Below are positions 1 to 8,131 of a stretch of 64,000 nt of DNA, one piece after another (within the stretch, counting starts at the first letter, position 1; each line of letters starts with the position of its first letter). The stretch comes from an uncultured Fluviicola sp. GTDB lineage: Bacteria; Bacteroidota; Bacteroidia; Flavobacteriales_D; Crocinitomicaceae. Below the pieces are notes generated by a model that saw only the letters and a program-made list of their open reading frames with translations, had not been told where the DNA came from and did not search any database. Made by a program: the position numbers and the translations under genes. The stretch lies in contig NZ_CABHOL010000024.1 in the NCBI RefSeq assembly GCF_902168135.1, forward strand, positions 62,001-126,000. Direction: 5' to 3'.

Positions 1-2036
1 GTACTTCGGTGACTGCTCAAGCAACAGATCCGGTATTGGAAAAAACGAGCCAGGTTACTTTATTGGAAGCTGCAGCCGAATACCTGAACGGTCAGAAGAT
101 ATTTGATGAAAGCAGGCAAATCGTTCAATCAGAAACAGCTTTAAAAGAACAGAAAAGACGCTTTTCCATTGAGATCGGGGAAATCGAAAGCCAGCTGAAA
201 AGGGCAACAACCGACCCGAAACAGGCTGAAGATTTAAAGAAACAGGAACAGGTATTTGTCAACGCTGTTGCTAAGATCGATGAACAGCTAGCTGCGCTGA
301 GTGCTGAAAAGAGGTATGATCTGATCAATGATCCGGCTTTGGCGAAAACCGTTTCCGTGGAAGAAGAACAGGCTATTGCTTCAAACAAGGACTACCCGCA
401 ATTGCGCGAGCAGCAGCAGGAGATCAACCGCTTAAAAGAAGCGGTGAACCAGCTGAAGACCCAATTGGAAGAGAAACGAAAAGAATATGTTACAGCGAAA
501 GATCCGGTCGATCGCACTGAACTGCAAACACAGATACAGCAGTTGTCCAGTGAATTGACAGCTAAGAACCAGCAGATTACTGAGAAGGAAAGCATCCTGA
601 ATACAACCCTGAACACCGTAGAAGGAGACAAGCAGTCCTGGAAAAACGTCTTAACACGTGAAGTACAGCCGAAAGCAGCTGTTTCAACAACCATTGCTGC
701 GGTTCTTGCTCCGGAAGTAGGAAGTGGATTTGAGATCAAAAAAGATCCGGAACTGGCACCTTCAGTGATTAAGAAAGCCATTCCGGTAGGAGTAAAGGCA
801 CCGACAGGATTGGTTTACCGTGTTCAGGTCGGGGCGTTCGCAAAACCAATTCCGGAAGCCTTGTTTAAGGAGTTCAGTCCGGTAACCGGGGAAAAACTCG
901 ATAACGGAATTACGCGCTATTTGGCTGGTTATTTCGGCAATCGTCAGAAAGTACTGGACGCACAAAAGGATATTCGTGCCCTGGGATATAACGACGCATT
1001 CGTAGTAGCTTATTGTGACGGAAAACGCATCAGCCTGGCGGAAGCGAGACAATTGGAGGAACAAGGTTTGTGTAAACCGATGCGCCAGGATTCGATCGTA
1101 ATGGAAGTGATCCAGAATACGATTGCACAGCTTCCGGCAGATACCATTGCGAAATACAAACCGGAACCGAAAATCAGCGATTACAACAGGGCTCCGGGAG
1201 CCGTTGCTGCAATAGCGATAGAAGAGATCAAAGGATTATTCTATACCGTTCAGGTTGGGGTTTATAACCGTCCGGCAACCAAAGAACAATTGCACGATAT
1301 CAATCCGCTGGTAACCCGCCGTTTGGAGAACGGGCAGATCCGCTATTCCACGGGAACTTTCCGTTCGATAGACGAAGCACGTCCGAAGAAAGCAGAAGCG
1401 GTTGAGAAAGGAGTTTCAGATGCTTTTATCACTGCTTATTTTAACGGAGAGCGCATTTCCTTACAGGAAGCGAAGAACCTGCTTGCAGAGCGAGGAGAAG
1501 AGATCTTGTTTAAAGAACAGGAACTACCGAGAGTGCCCGAAACACCTGTTAACGAGCAGGTAGCAAAAGAATATGCCAAGGAGAACCCGGTGATCGAAAA
1601 ACCGGTATTGAACCAATATTCCCTGGCTTCCAGAGAAATATATTCCGAATATCCGCGTAAGCTGATGAACCAGCTGCGGGTTCAGGGCGATTTCTATTTC
1701 GATCAGACAGATTTGCGTATCAAATCCCAACCAGGCAGGGAATTACCGCGTTTGGTAAACAATACAGTGCTATTCGATACTTTGGTGCGTATTCCATCAA
1801 AACAACCGGAATCAGTTGCGGCGGATGAACTAAATAAAAAGTTAGTTGTAGGAGTATGGGACTTTAAGGATATTCCGGGTTCGTGGGCAAACTGGCTGCT
1901 GCGCTTGACGCTTCCTTACGAAATAAAGACCAACGCTTTCACCATCGAAATCTCGATGAACGTAAGCGGGGAAGAGGAGCGAAAGGAAGCAGAGGGCATT
2001 TTGACAACTCACGGAGCCCGGTTGAAGTCAGAATGA
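1..2036 (+). CDS. SPOR-domain envelope protein, 5' end missing
   Basis: The reading frame is open to the left edge with no stop before base 9, so the gene starts outside the window and the GTG at 9 is probably internal. Counting from that GTG there are 675 residues. Residues 20-215 are rich in Glu, Gln and Lys and look coiled-coil. Two related repeats follow at about 267-355 and 408-495, each starting with (Y)xVQVGxx and ending in a DAFxxAYxxGxRISLxEA motif. These read as SPOR-like modules, which in other bacteria bind denuded peptidoglycan glycan. The last 140 residues are unlike anything I recognise. The upstream part is likely exported, with a role in cell-envelope or gliding/T9SS-type assemblies, but this is inference. 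Confidence 0.75.
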   Translation, partial: TSVTAQATDPVLEKTSQVTLLEAAAEYLNGQKIFDESRQIVQSETALKEQKRRFSIEIGEIESQLKRATTDPKQAEDLKKQEQVFVNAVAKIDEQLAALSAEKRYDLINDPALAKTVSVEEEQAIASNKDYPQLREQQQEINRLKEAVNQLKTQLEEKRKEYVTAKDPVDRTELQTQIQQLSSELTAKNQQITEKESILNTTLNTVEGDKQSWKNVLTREVQPKAAVSTTIAAVLAPEVGSGFEIKKDPELAPSVIKKAIPVGVKAPTGLVYRVQVGAFAKPIPEALFKEFSPVTGEKLDNGITRYLAGYFGNRQKVLDAQKDIRALGYNDAFVVAYCDGKRISLAEARQLEEQGLCKPMRQDSIVMEVIQNTIAQLPADTIAKYKPEPKISDYNRAPGAVAAIAIEEIKGLFYTVQVGVYNRPATKEQLHDINPLVTRRLENGQIRYSTGTFRSIDEARPKKAEAVEKGVSDAFITAYFNGERISLQEAKNLLAERGEEILFKEQELPRVPETPVNEQVAKEYAKENPVIEKPVLNQYSLASREIYSEYPRKLMNQLRVQGDFYFDQTDLRIKSQPGRELPRLVNNTVLFDTLVRIPSKQPESVAADELNKKLVVGVWDFKDIPGSWANWLLRLTLPYEIKTNAFTIEISMNVSGEEERKEAEGILTTHGARLKSE

Positions 2037-2107
2037 GAAACAGAAACAGAATGAGGATTTAATCATCATTCTCGCTCTCATTCTCCTTCTGCTATCTCAG
2101 AAAGTAC

Positions 2108-2115
2108 TAACTTTG
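2108..2115 (+). promoter_or_regulatory. Promoter -7 box before clpS
   Basis: TAACTTTG matches the Bacteroidota TAnnTTTG element exactly and lies 17 bases before the clpS start codon, giving a short leader. Confidence 0.55.
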
Positions 2116-2132
2116 TAAAACAAACAAAACAG

Positions 2133-2402
2133 ATGCAAACGCTTGAACAGAACGAAACGGAGGTCTTAGAATTACTCACAGAAAAGAAAGACCTGGTGGT
2201 ATACAACGATGATTTCAATACCTTCGATCACGTGATCGAATCCTTGATCAAAGTATGTAAGCACGAAGTAGAACAGGCAGAACAATGTACCTGGATTATC
2301 CATTTTAATGGTAAATGCCAGGTAAAACGCGGCGACTATGAAAAATTAGAGCCGATGTGTACTGCGCTGTTAGAAAGAGGAATAACGGCTGAGATCCAAT
2401 AA
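2133..2402 (+). CDS. clpS: ATP-dependent Clp protease adaptor ClpS
   Basis: An 89-aa protein of normal ClpS size. The motif VVYNDDFNTFDHVIESLIKV (residues 22-41) and the later EQAEQCTWIIHFNGKC segment are the ClpS core. ClpS docks on the ClpA/ClpC N-domain in the cytoplasm and hands over N-degron substrates with bulky N-terminal residues. The short negatively charged N-terminal tail, needed in known ClpS to trigger delivery, is present (residues 1-19). It has its own promoter-like TAnnTTTG and is followed by the tRNA-Arg gene, so it is probably monocistronic. Confidence 0.95.
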   Translation: MQTLEQNETEVLELLTEKKDLVVYNDDFNTFDHVIESLIKVCKHEVEQAEQCTWIIHFNGKCQVKRGDYEKLEPMCTALLERGITAEIQ

Positions 2403-2460
2403 GAAATCACATTTTAAAGAAAAAAGCGCAAAGATTGCTTGCAAAAACGAAAAAAGCACC

Positions 2461-2468
2461 TATCTTTG
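2461..2468 (+). promoter_or_regulatory. Promoter of tRNA-Arg
   Basis: TATCTTTG is a perfect TAnnTTTG box, with TTGCTTGC about 20-25 bases upstream as the -33 element. The tRNA begins 36 bases after it. Confidence 0.6.
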
Positions 2469-2503
2469 CACCCGCAATACAGTAGTAATACCAACGCAAA
2501 AAA

Positions 2504-2577
2504 GGCCTCGTAGCTCAATTGAATAGAGCATCAGATTACGGCTCTGAAGGTTTCAGGTTTGACTCCTGACGAGGTCA
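2504..2577 (+). tRNA. tRNA-Arg (anticodon ACG)
   Basis: A complete cloverleaf can be folded. The acceptor stem is GGCCTCG with CGAGGTC (one G-U pair), the D-stem GCTC/GAGC, the anticodon stem TCAGA/TCTGA around loop TTACGGC with ACG at positions 34-36, and the T-stem TCAGG/CCTGA. The discriminator is A; CCA is not encoded. It would read CGN codons after deamination of A34. Bases 2540-2557 are repeated at 8023-8040 (see findings). Confidence 0.95.
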
Positions 2578-2578
2578 C

Positions 2579-2624
2579 AAAAAGAAAAAGGATAATGGCG
2601 ATAGCTATTGTCCTTTTTCTTTTT
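2579..2624 (+). terminator. Terminator after tRNA-Arg
   Basis: An A-rich arm AAAAAGAAAAAGGATAAT pairs with a T-rich arm ATTGTCCTTTTTCTTTTT around a short GC-containing loop. This is a Rho-independent terminator able to work in both directions. Confidence 0.7.
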
Positions 2625-2826
2625 ACTTCATTCTCATTTTCATTCTGTCCTCATCCTGGATCCTTTTTCTTTCAGAGCGAGAGCGGAGAGTGAGAATTGA
2701 GGAAGGAATTATGCTAAGGAATCTAAATCTTCCACCTGGTTCGCTTTTTCTTTTTGCCCTCAAAACTCACGCTCACACTTTTGTGTAGCTTTGGATTACA
2801 AATATTTTCACGAAGAAGACCAAAAC

Positions 2827-3183
2827 ATGGCAATACCTAAGAAAAAATCAAGAATAATAACAATTGATGATATCCAATACAGATGGATTGTTGGACCAAA
2901 TGATGGATACAATGTTTTTGTAGCTGAAAAAGAAAATGTAAAAGGTAGTAAAATTGAAGTGTTTTTTGAAACAGATATAAATAGTTATTGGGTTGAATTT
3001 CCAAATGTGGAAAGTTTGAATTTAAAGATATTGAAACCTAAAGATGCAGAGACCATCATTAAGCAAGCTATAAAGATGGGTTGGAATCCTGATGAAAAAG
3101 GAGCGTCATTAATATTTGATTGGATTGAAGAAAAATTAATTAAAAGAAGCCAGCAGGTAACATCAATTAAAAGCCACGGCTAA
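2827..3183 (+). CDS. Hypothetical protein (118 aa)
   Basis: I chose the ATG at 2827 (MAIPKKKSRI) rather than the TTG at 2791 in the same frame, because the first 12 codons look like leader sequence. The protein is mixed alpha/beta with no signal peptide or membrane segment. It contains the phrase IDDIQYRWIVGPNDGYNVFV, and ends in a helical GWNPDEKGASLIFDWIEEKL. Similar short proteins with an xxYRWxV opening are scattered as orphans in Bacteroidota accessory DNA, which fits its place just inside the tRNA-linked region. Function unknown. Confidence 0.6.
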   Translation: MAIPKKKSRIITIDDIQYRWIVGPNDGYNVFVAEKENVKGSKIEVFFETDINSYWVEFPNVESLNLKILKPKDAETIIKQAIKMGWNPDEKGASLIFDWIEEKLIKRSQQVTSIKSHG

Positions 3184-3288
3184 ACAACCATATCCTTGAG
3201 GCCCGCGCCTCCCATTTGGAACACGTTATGCTTCAAATATTTTTGAAACTGTTCATTAATAGATCGCATCAAGTTGCAAAACCAACTC

Positions 3289-3319
3289 CAAATCCTCCCA
3301 CAAAAAGTTTGACATTTCC
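3289..3319 (+). repeat. Dispersed intergenic repeat, copy 1
   Basis: This 31-base stretch opens with CAAATCCTCC and continues CAAAAAGTTTGAC. It recurs at 8339-8369 with 28 of 31 bases identical. Both copies lie just before a terminator hairpin whose stem contains GGGAAAC or GGAAAC. Confidence 0.6.
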
Positions 3320-3325
3320 GCGCTT

Positions 3326-3369
3326 GAGATAAAAAAAGGGAAACAGCAATGTTTCCCTTTTTTTATCTC
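3326..3369. terminator. Bidirectional terminator
   Basis: A near-perfect palindrome: GAGATAAAAAAAGGGAAAC, a 6-base loop, then the exact complement ending TTTTTTTATCTC. Strong Rho-independent terminator shape on both strands. Confidence 0.85.
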
Positions 3370-3402
3370 AATAAGTTAAATCCCATATTTTTTCTAAAAT
3401 TC

Positions 3403-3410
3403 TATCTTTG
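3403..3410 (+). promoter_or_regulatory. Promoter -7 box of AraC gene
   Basis: TATCTTTG, a perfect TAnnTTTG, 17 bases upstream of the ATG at 3428. Confidence 0.5.
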
Positions 3411-3427
3411 AAAGGAAGTGTAACAAT

Positions 3428-4282
3428 ATGGAAATCCCAATACGGCAAATTTCAGATACGAAGGAAAATCCAACAGATAGATTCAATATAAGAACGATTG
3501 AATCTTTGTTGAATGGGCATCCTATGGTACATGATTTACATAGACACACCTATTTTTTTATTCTTGCTGTCAAAAATGGTCGAGGAGAACACGAAATCGA
3601 CTTTATAAATTATCCTGTTGGTGATTATTCGATCTTCATTCTTCGCCCGGGACAAGTACACAAGCTTCATTTGGATAAAGAGAGTGATGGTTTTTTGATG
3701 GAATTCAATTCAGAGTTTTATAGTCCAAAAGATAGCGACAGTAAACAACGGTTGAGAAGAGTTGCCTCTAAAAGTTTTTGTGCTGTTACTCGAGATCGAT
3801 TTGAACGGTTATATAATACTCTAACAACTATTTATATGGAATATGCCAATAAGCAAATGGGATATGCCGATTTGATCAAAGCTAATCTTGAAATCTTTTT
3901 TATTGAGTATTTAAGACAAAGTCTTTCTCCTAGCCAAAATTCAACGATAGAACTTTCCTATGAGCAAGAACGTTTTGAAGAGTTTCAGGAATTGTTAGAA
4001 TTGCATCTAACAGAGCATAAGACGGTAATTCAATATGCCGAGCTAATGGGCATTTCTGTATATCAACTGAATCGAATCACGAAAGAAGTGATGGGCAAAA
4101 CGGTTTCTGACTTAATTAATGATCAATTGATCTTAGAATCAAAAAGACTTTTACTTGCAACATTGAACCAAGTAAAAGAGATTGCATATTCTCTCGGTTT
4201 CGAAGATGTGTCCTACTTTATTCGCTTTTTCAAAAAACATACTGGTTCTTCACCAGAAGCATTCCGACAAAACTTCAAATAA
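3428..4282 (+). CDS. AraC-family transcriptional regulator
   Basis: A 284-aa regulator. Residues 35-110 look like a cupin-type effector pocket (HRHTYFFILAVKNGRGEHEIDF, then the IFILRPGQVHKL signature typical of AraC sensor domains). Residues 190-284 form the two-helix-turn-helix DNA-binding domain, including EIAYSLGFEDVSYFIRFFKKHTGSSPEAFR. It probably controls the redox genes downstream (5151-7910), since it is transcribed in the same direction and no other regulator lies between. The ligand cannot be told from sequence. Confidence 0.85.
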   Translation: MEIPIRQISDTKENPTDRFNIRTIESLLNGHPMVHDLHRHTYFFILAVKNGRGEHEIDFINYPVGDYSIFILRPGQVHKLHLDKESDGFLMEFNSEFYSPKDSDSKQRLRRVASKSFCAVTRDRFERLYNTLTTIYMEYANKQMGYADLIKANLEIFFIEYLRQSLSPSQNSTIELSYEQERFEEFQELLELHLTEHKTVIQYAELMGISVYQLNRITKEVMGKTVSDLINDQLILESKRLLLATLNQVKEIAYSLGFEDVSYFIRFFKKHTGSSPEAFRQNFK

Positions 4283-4331
4283 GGCCTATTCTTCTTGAAG
4301 CTTTTCCTCTTTTAAAGGATTGACCCTCAAA

Positions 4332-4339
4332 TACTTTTG
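4332..4339 (+). promoter_or_regulatory. Promoter -7 box before broken OM gene
   Basis: TACTTTTG, a perfect TAnnTTTG, 38 bases before the ATG at 4378. The promoter survives although the gene behind it is decayed. Confidence 0.4.
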
Positions 4340-4377
4340 TAGTGTTTGATTTTTACACACTTCAAAAACGTATTGAT

Positions 4378-4973
4378 ATGAAAAGAGGTCATTTATTAAT
4401 TGTTTTATCTTTTGCATTGTTCGCTGTGTCGCTGTTACGTGCTCAGGATGCTGCACGAATTTCCACTCCCAAATCGGTCACTGTAGAAGAAATGATCGGT
4501 GATCAACGGCAGTTCTTGCAACTCTTGGTAAACAAAACTATTACAGAAACAAAGAAAACAGGAATGTTATCCATTACGGCCTATGCAGCAGATTATAGCG
4601 ATCTCAGTAATAATGAGTTTCAAAACACTACTCTTCTTTATCAGCGTTTATTCAAAGGTCTAAGCATCAACTCGGGAGTCAGTTTTACTTCTGTAGATGG
4701 AATGAAAAATTTTGTGGGCCTGCAATATGTATCAGACTAGATTATTTTCTGCGGTGTACCTGCCGAGTTACTATTTTTCTCATGGACAAAAGATCTCCAA
4801 TACCGCACTAAGAATACAAGCCCGAAATCACTGAGAAATGGTCGTTGTATTCCCGTTTGCAGATTCACTACAATCATGATCTGGAAACTGGCAATCACTA
4901 TAGAAGCTACGTATATAGTCGTTTGGGTTTAACCTACAAGCATTTCAGATTTGGACTTGCGACTTGCACATAA
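4378..4973 (+). pseudogene. Frameshifted outer-membrane beta-barrel gene
   Basis: The ATG at 4378 opens with a clean signal peptide (MKRGHLLIVLSFALFAVSLL, then RAQ). The frame runs through SLSINSGVSFTS-like barrel strands and hits TAG at 4738-4740. One frame over, the protein resumes as TRLFSAVYLPSYYFSHG, stops again, and a third frame continues as EKWSLYSRLQIHYNHDLETG and RSYVYSRLGLTYKHFRFGLA up to TAA at 4973. The alternating, aromatic-rich strands typical of a Bacteroidota barrel protein are therefore split by at least two frameshifts. It is most simply a dead gene. An assembly error is possible but two in 250 bases is unlikely. Confidence 0.7.
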
Positions 4974-5150
4974 TTACGACTGTTACGGAGCCACCAAACA
5001 CACCAAAACAATTATGGGGTATTTCTAAAATTGACCCTGTAAACCACAGGGTTAAAAATTTCAAAACAATCCTATTGAACTTATTAATTGTCCTATAACA
5101 AAGGCTTTTGGGCAAGGTAATTTTACATTGTAACAATTTATACCATAAAA

Positions 5151-5759
5151 ATGAATACAAAACAAAAAATCGTAATCGTTGGTGCAACAGGTACCATGGG
5201 GCAGTTTTTGGCCAACTTACTGGAAAAGGAAAATCACGAAGTAATCAGAGTAAGTCGTAATTCCGAAGATGTGAAAGTAGATACTTCATCCATCCAATCA
5301 ATACAGGAAATGTTCGAAAAAATAGGCCCTTTTGATGCGTTGATTTCTACGGCAGGTCCAACGTTTGTTGGTCCATGGAAAAATCTCAATGATCAAACAT
5401 TTAGAGCAGGTGTAGAAGGTAAAATGATGGGGCAAATCAATTTAGTGCTCATTGGTCAACATTATATCAATCCAAAAGGATCGTTTACATTGATAACTGG
5501 AGCTTTAACACATGAACCTCAAATCAATTTCGCAAATGCGTCTGCGGCAAACGGGGCAGTTGAAGGATTCGTTCGAGCTGCCGCAATTGAGCTCCAAAAT
5601 GGAATCCGTATCAACGCGGTAAGTCCTACGGTAATTGAAGATTCTCCACAGTACTTCCCGTATTTCCCTGGTGAAATTCCTACAACTATGAGACAATTGG
5701 AATTTGGTTTCAAGAAAAGTTTGTTCGGAGCTATAACGGGACAAATTATTCAACCTTAA
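5151..5759 (+). CDS. Short-chain dehydrogenase/reductase (atypical active site)
   Basis: A 202-aa Rossmann protein with the nucleotide-binding GATGTMG at residues 11-17 and the structural STAG motif near 66. At the place where SDRs carry the catalytic Tyr-xxx-Lys, this protein has Ser131-Ala-Ala-Asn-Gly135 (NASAANGAVEGFVRAAAIEL). A small SDR subgroup with this kind of replacement exists, often annotated simply as short chain dehydrogenase, so it is probably functional but not by the standard mechanism. First of four genes reading in the same direction with short gaps (5151-7910); it likely acts on a small carbonyl or as a redox-sensing NAD(P)-binding protein. Confidence 0.8.
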   Translation: MNTKQKIVIVGATGTMGQFLANLLEKENHEVIRVSRNSEDVKVDTSSIQSIQEMFEKIGPFDALISTAGPTFVGPWKNLNDQTFRAGVEGKMMGQINLVLIGQHYINPKGSFTLITGALTHEPQINFANASAANGAVEGFVRAAAIELQNGIRINAVSPTVIEDSPQYFPYFPGEIPTTMRQLEFGFKKSLFGAITGQIIQP

Positions 5760-5769
5760 AACAAGAGTA

Positions 5770-5994
5770 ATGAGCACAAAAACAAAAGTCATTCAAGCAA
5801 TCAAAGTATGGATTGTGATCTATCCATCGATTACGCTCTTTAATCTATTGTTTGGGAGCTATTTGGTGAATCTTCCACTGCCAGTGAAGACACTCATTCT
5901 AACAATGGTGCTGGTTCCATGGATGGTATTTATCGGGTTACCGATTGTAAACAAGATTCAGCAAAAGATTTCTCAAAATGACAAACTTCAGTAG
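5770..5994 (+). CDS. Small two-helix membrane protein
   Basis: A 74-aa protein with hydrophobic helices at about 12-34 and 40-61 separated by a short LPLPVK turn, and a basic C-terminus. It starts 10 bases after the SDR stop and overlaps the next gene by 17 bases, so it is co-translated with the redox genes. Similar two-helix domains are found fused to antibiotic-biosynthesis-monooxygenase-like proteins. No function can be assigned. Confidence 0.7.
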   Translation: MSTKTKVIQAIKVWIVIYPSITLFNLLFGSYLVNLPLPVKTLILTMVLVPWMVFIGLPIVNKIQQKISQNDKLQ

Positions 5995-7003
5995 ACGAAG
6001 ATTTATTAAACAAACGGGGATCGTATCAACAGCTTTCTTCTTGCCGTTGCGCTTCAATCCTTTTTTTAAGGAAAAAGAAATGATGAATAAAAAACACGTT
6101 GAAGTAATCATTGTTGGAGGCAGTTATTCAGGACTTGCAGCCGCAATGGCATTAGGAAGGGCTTTGAGAAAAGTTTTGGTAATTGATAGTAAGAAACCCT
6201 GCAACAGACAAACTCCGTATTCACATAATTTTCTGACACAAGACGGAAAAACGCCAACGGAAATCTCAGAACTTGCAAAGCAACAAGTCTCTTCATACAA
6301 TACCATTGAATTTTTCGATGGCATAGTCACGAAAGCGAGTAAAGCCGATAACTTTTTTGAGGTTCAAACAGCTTCAGGAAATGTCGTTTACGCAAATAAG
6401 CTCATTTTCGCAACTGGTATAAAAGACGTAATGCCAGATATAAAAGGGTTTTCAGAATGTTGGGGAATTTCCGTCTTGCATTGCCCATATTGTCATGGAT
6501 ACGAAGTAAAGAGCGAAATTACAGGTGTTTTGGGTAATGGTGAATATGGATTTGAATTTTCCAAACTCATTTCAAATTGGACAAAAGAGTTGACATTATT
6601 CACCAACGGGAAATCAACATTGACACCCGAACAAACAAAAATACTCGAAAGACACAGCATTCGTATTGAAGAGAAAGAAGTTCAGGAATTAGAACACGTC
6701 CACGGAAAACTTCAATCCATCATTTTTAATGACGGTACAAAGCAATCGCTTCAGGCAGTCTATTCACGACTTCCGTTTAATCAACATTGTACCTTACCAG
6801 AAGAATTAGGATGTGAGATAACGGTTGAAGGATACTTAAAAGCAGATGCTTTGCAGAGAACAACAATTGACGGTGTTTTTGCCTGTGGCGATAATGTGAA
6901 TCGAATGCGAACTGTTGCGAGCGCTGTTGCGATGGGAACAACGGCTGGAATGACAGTAAATAAAGAACTTGTAGAAGAAAAATTTATCATAGAACGTAGA
7001 TAA
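5978..7003 (+). CDS. FAD-dependent disulfide oxidoreductase with Tat-type leader
   Basis: A 341-aa thioredoxin-reductase-fold protein. The N-terminus has a twin-arginine motif (SRRRFIK) followed by a hydrophobic stretch, suggesting export; an internal MMNKK start near 6081 would give a cytoplasmic form. The FAD motif is GGSYSG (47-52), the second nucleotide site is around GVLGNGEYGFE, and GVFACGD closes the FAD site (299-305). The redox pair is C169-P-Y-C172-HG. CPYCHG distinguishes the stand-alone reductases related to GliT-type dithiol oxidases from true thioredoxin reductase. Its place between an SDR and a quinone reductase-like gene suggests a detoxification or small-thiol role. Confidence 0.85.
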   Translation: MTNFSRRRFIKQTGIVSTAFFLPLRFNPFFKEKEMMNKKHVEVIIVGGSYSGLAAAMALGRALRKVLVIDSKKPCNRQTPYSHNFLTQDGKTPTEISELAKQQVSSYNTIEFFDGIVTKASKADNFFEVQTASGNVVYANKLIFATGIKDVMPDIKGFSECWGISVLHCPYCHGYEVKSEITGVLGNGEYGFEFSKLISNWTKELTLFTNGKSTLTPEQTKILERHSIRIEEKEVQELEHVHGKLQSIIFNDGTKQSLQAVYSRLPFNQHCTLPEELGCEITVEGYLKADALQRTTIDGVFACGDNVNRMRTVASAVAMGTTAGMTVNKELVEEKFIIERR

Positions 7004-7004
7004 A

Positions 7005-7910
7005 ATGAAAGCAGTTATTTATGAAAAATATGGTGACGCAGATGTTTTGAATCTAACTGACATCGAAAAGCCCGTTCCGAAAAAAGATGAAATTTTAATA
7101 AAGATCATCGCAACTTCTGTATCAGCAGCCGATTGGCGATTGAGAAAAGCAGACCCTTTTTTGGCAAGACTCTTTAATGGTTTGTTTAAACCCAGAAGAA
7201 TAAAAGTCTTAGGCTACGAGTTAGCTGGAATTGTTGAAGAAGGCGGAAGCGATGTACGTGAGTTTAATGTGGGAGATCCCGTTTTTGCCTATTGCATGCT
7301 CAAATTTGGAGGATATGCTGAATACACCTGTTTAAAAGAAACTGACATTATATCACTCAAGCCAGAAAACATGTCTTTTGAAGAGGCAGCAACAACCCCT
7401 TTGGGTGCATTAACTGCTTTCTCTTTATTGAAAAAAGCGAAAGTGACCTCTGGTCAGAAAATATTGATTTACGGAGCTTCTGGAAGTGTAGGTACCTATG
7501 CAATACAGTTTGCCAAGTATTTTGGTGCCGAAGTTACGTCGGTATGCAGTAGTAAGAACATTGAACTCGTCAAATCACTCGGGTCTGATTACACCGTTGA
7601 TTATACCCAGACAGAAATAACATCCTTGAACGCAACCTTCGATATTGTGTTTGATGCTGTTGGAAAAATAAGCAAGTCTACAATCAGAAAAATTATATCT
7701 CAAAATGGAAAGTTTGTGACAGTTAAGAGTCAAACCAAACCTAGTAAGAGAGAATTGCAGTTTGTCAAGGAATTGATCGAATCCAGAAATCTGATTTCAG
7801 TAATAGATAAGACTTACAAACTGAAGGATATCAGAGCTGCTCACATGTACGTCGAGCAATTCCGCAAGAGAGGCAATGTTGCAGTGCTAGTGCAAGAGGG
7901 ATTGATCTGA
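7005..7910 (+). CDS. NADPH:quinone reductase-like MDR protein
   Basis: A 301-aa medium-chain dehydrogenase/reductase. The N-terminal GroES-like part has the usual opening MKAVIYEKYGDADVLNL, and GYELAGIVEEGG around 66-77. The Rossmann motif is YGASGSVGTYAIQFAKYFGA (about 158-177). Neither the catalytic-zinc Cys/His set nor the structural-zinc four Cys are present, so it belongs to the zinc-free quinone oxidoreductase/enoyl reductase group. It begins one base after the FAD enzyme stop codon, which indicates a single transcript for 5151-7910. Confidence 0.88.
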   Translation: MKAVIYEKYGDADVLNLTDIEKPVPKKDEILIKIIATSVSAADWRLRKADPFLARLFNGLFKPRRIKVLGYELAGIVEEGGSDVREFNVGDPVFAYCMLKFGGYAEYTCLKETDIISLKPENMSFEEAATTPLGALTAFSLLKKAKVTSGQKILIYGASGSVGTYAIQFAKYFGAEVTSVCSSKNIELVKSLGSDYTVDYTQTEITSLNATFDIVFDAVGKISKSTIRKIISQNGKFVTVKSQTKPSKRELQFVKELIESRNLISVIDKTYKLKDIRAAHMYVEQFRKRGNVAVLVQEGLI

Positions 7911-7971
7911 TTGTAATTGAATTTTCAAAAACAAAACTATGAATTTATTTAAGTTAACAACAAGTAGATTG

Positions 7972-8006
7972 AAGGGGCTGTCTCAAAAGAGACAGCCCCT
8001 TTTTTG
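7972..8006 (+). terminator. Terminator after redox operon
   Basis: AGGGGCTGTCTC, a short loop, GAGACAGCCCCT and then a T-run. Perfect Rho-independent terminator. Confidence 0.85.
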
Positions 8007-8022
8007 GTTTTATGGATTTTAA

Positions 8023-8040
8023 GGCTCTGAAGGTTTCAGG
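8023..8040 (+). repeat. 18-bp copy of tRNA-Arg segment (possible att site)
   Basis: GGCTCTGAAGGTTTCAGG is identical to bases 2540-2557 in the tRNA-Arg gene, covering the anticodon-loop edge to the T-stem. The rest of the tRNA is not present. An imperfect hairpin (GATGAT/ATCATC) follows at once. Confidence 0.55.
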
Positions 8041-8131
8041 CCCGGACGATGATGACAATTATCATCTTTTGACATCGGGAGCGTCATATGAAAGACCCCA
8101 TTTTTTAGTGAACTTGTAAAAAAATAAGATC

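Noticed and set aside
2791-2826. Upstream TTG start for the 118-aa hypothetical gene
   Set aside because: The ATG at 2827 gives a better-formed protein; the extra 12 codons look like leader.
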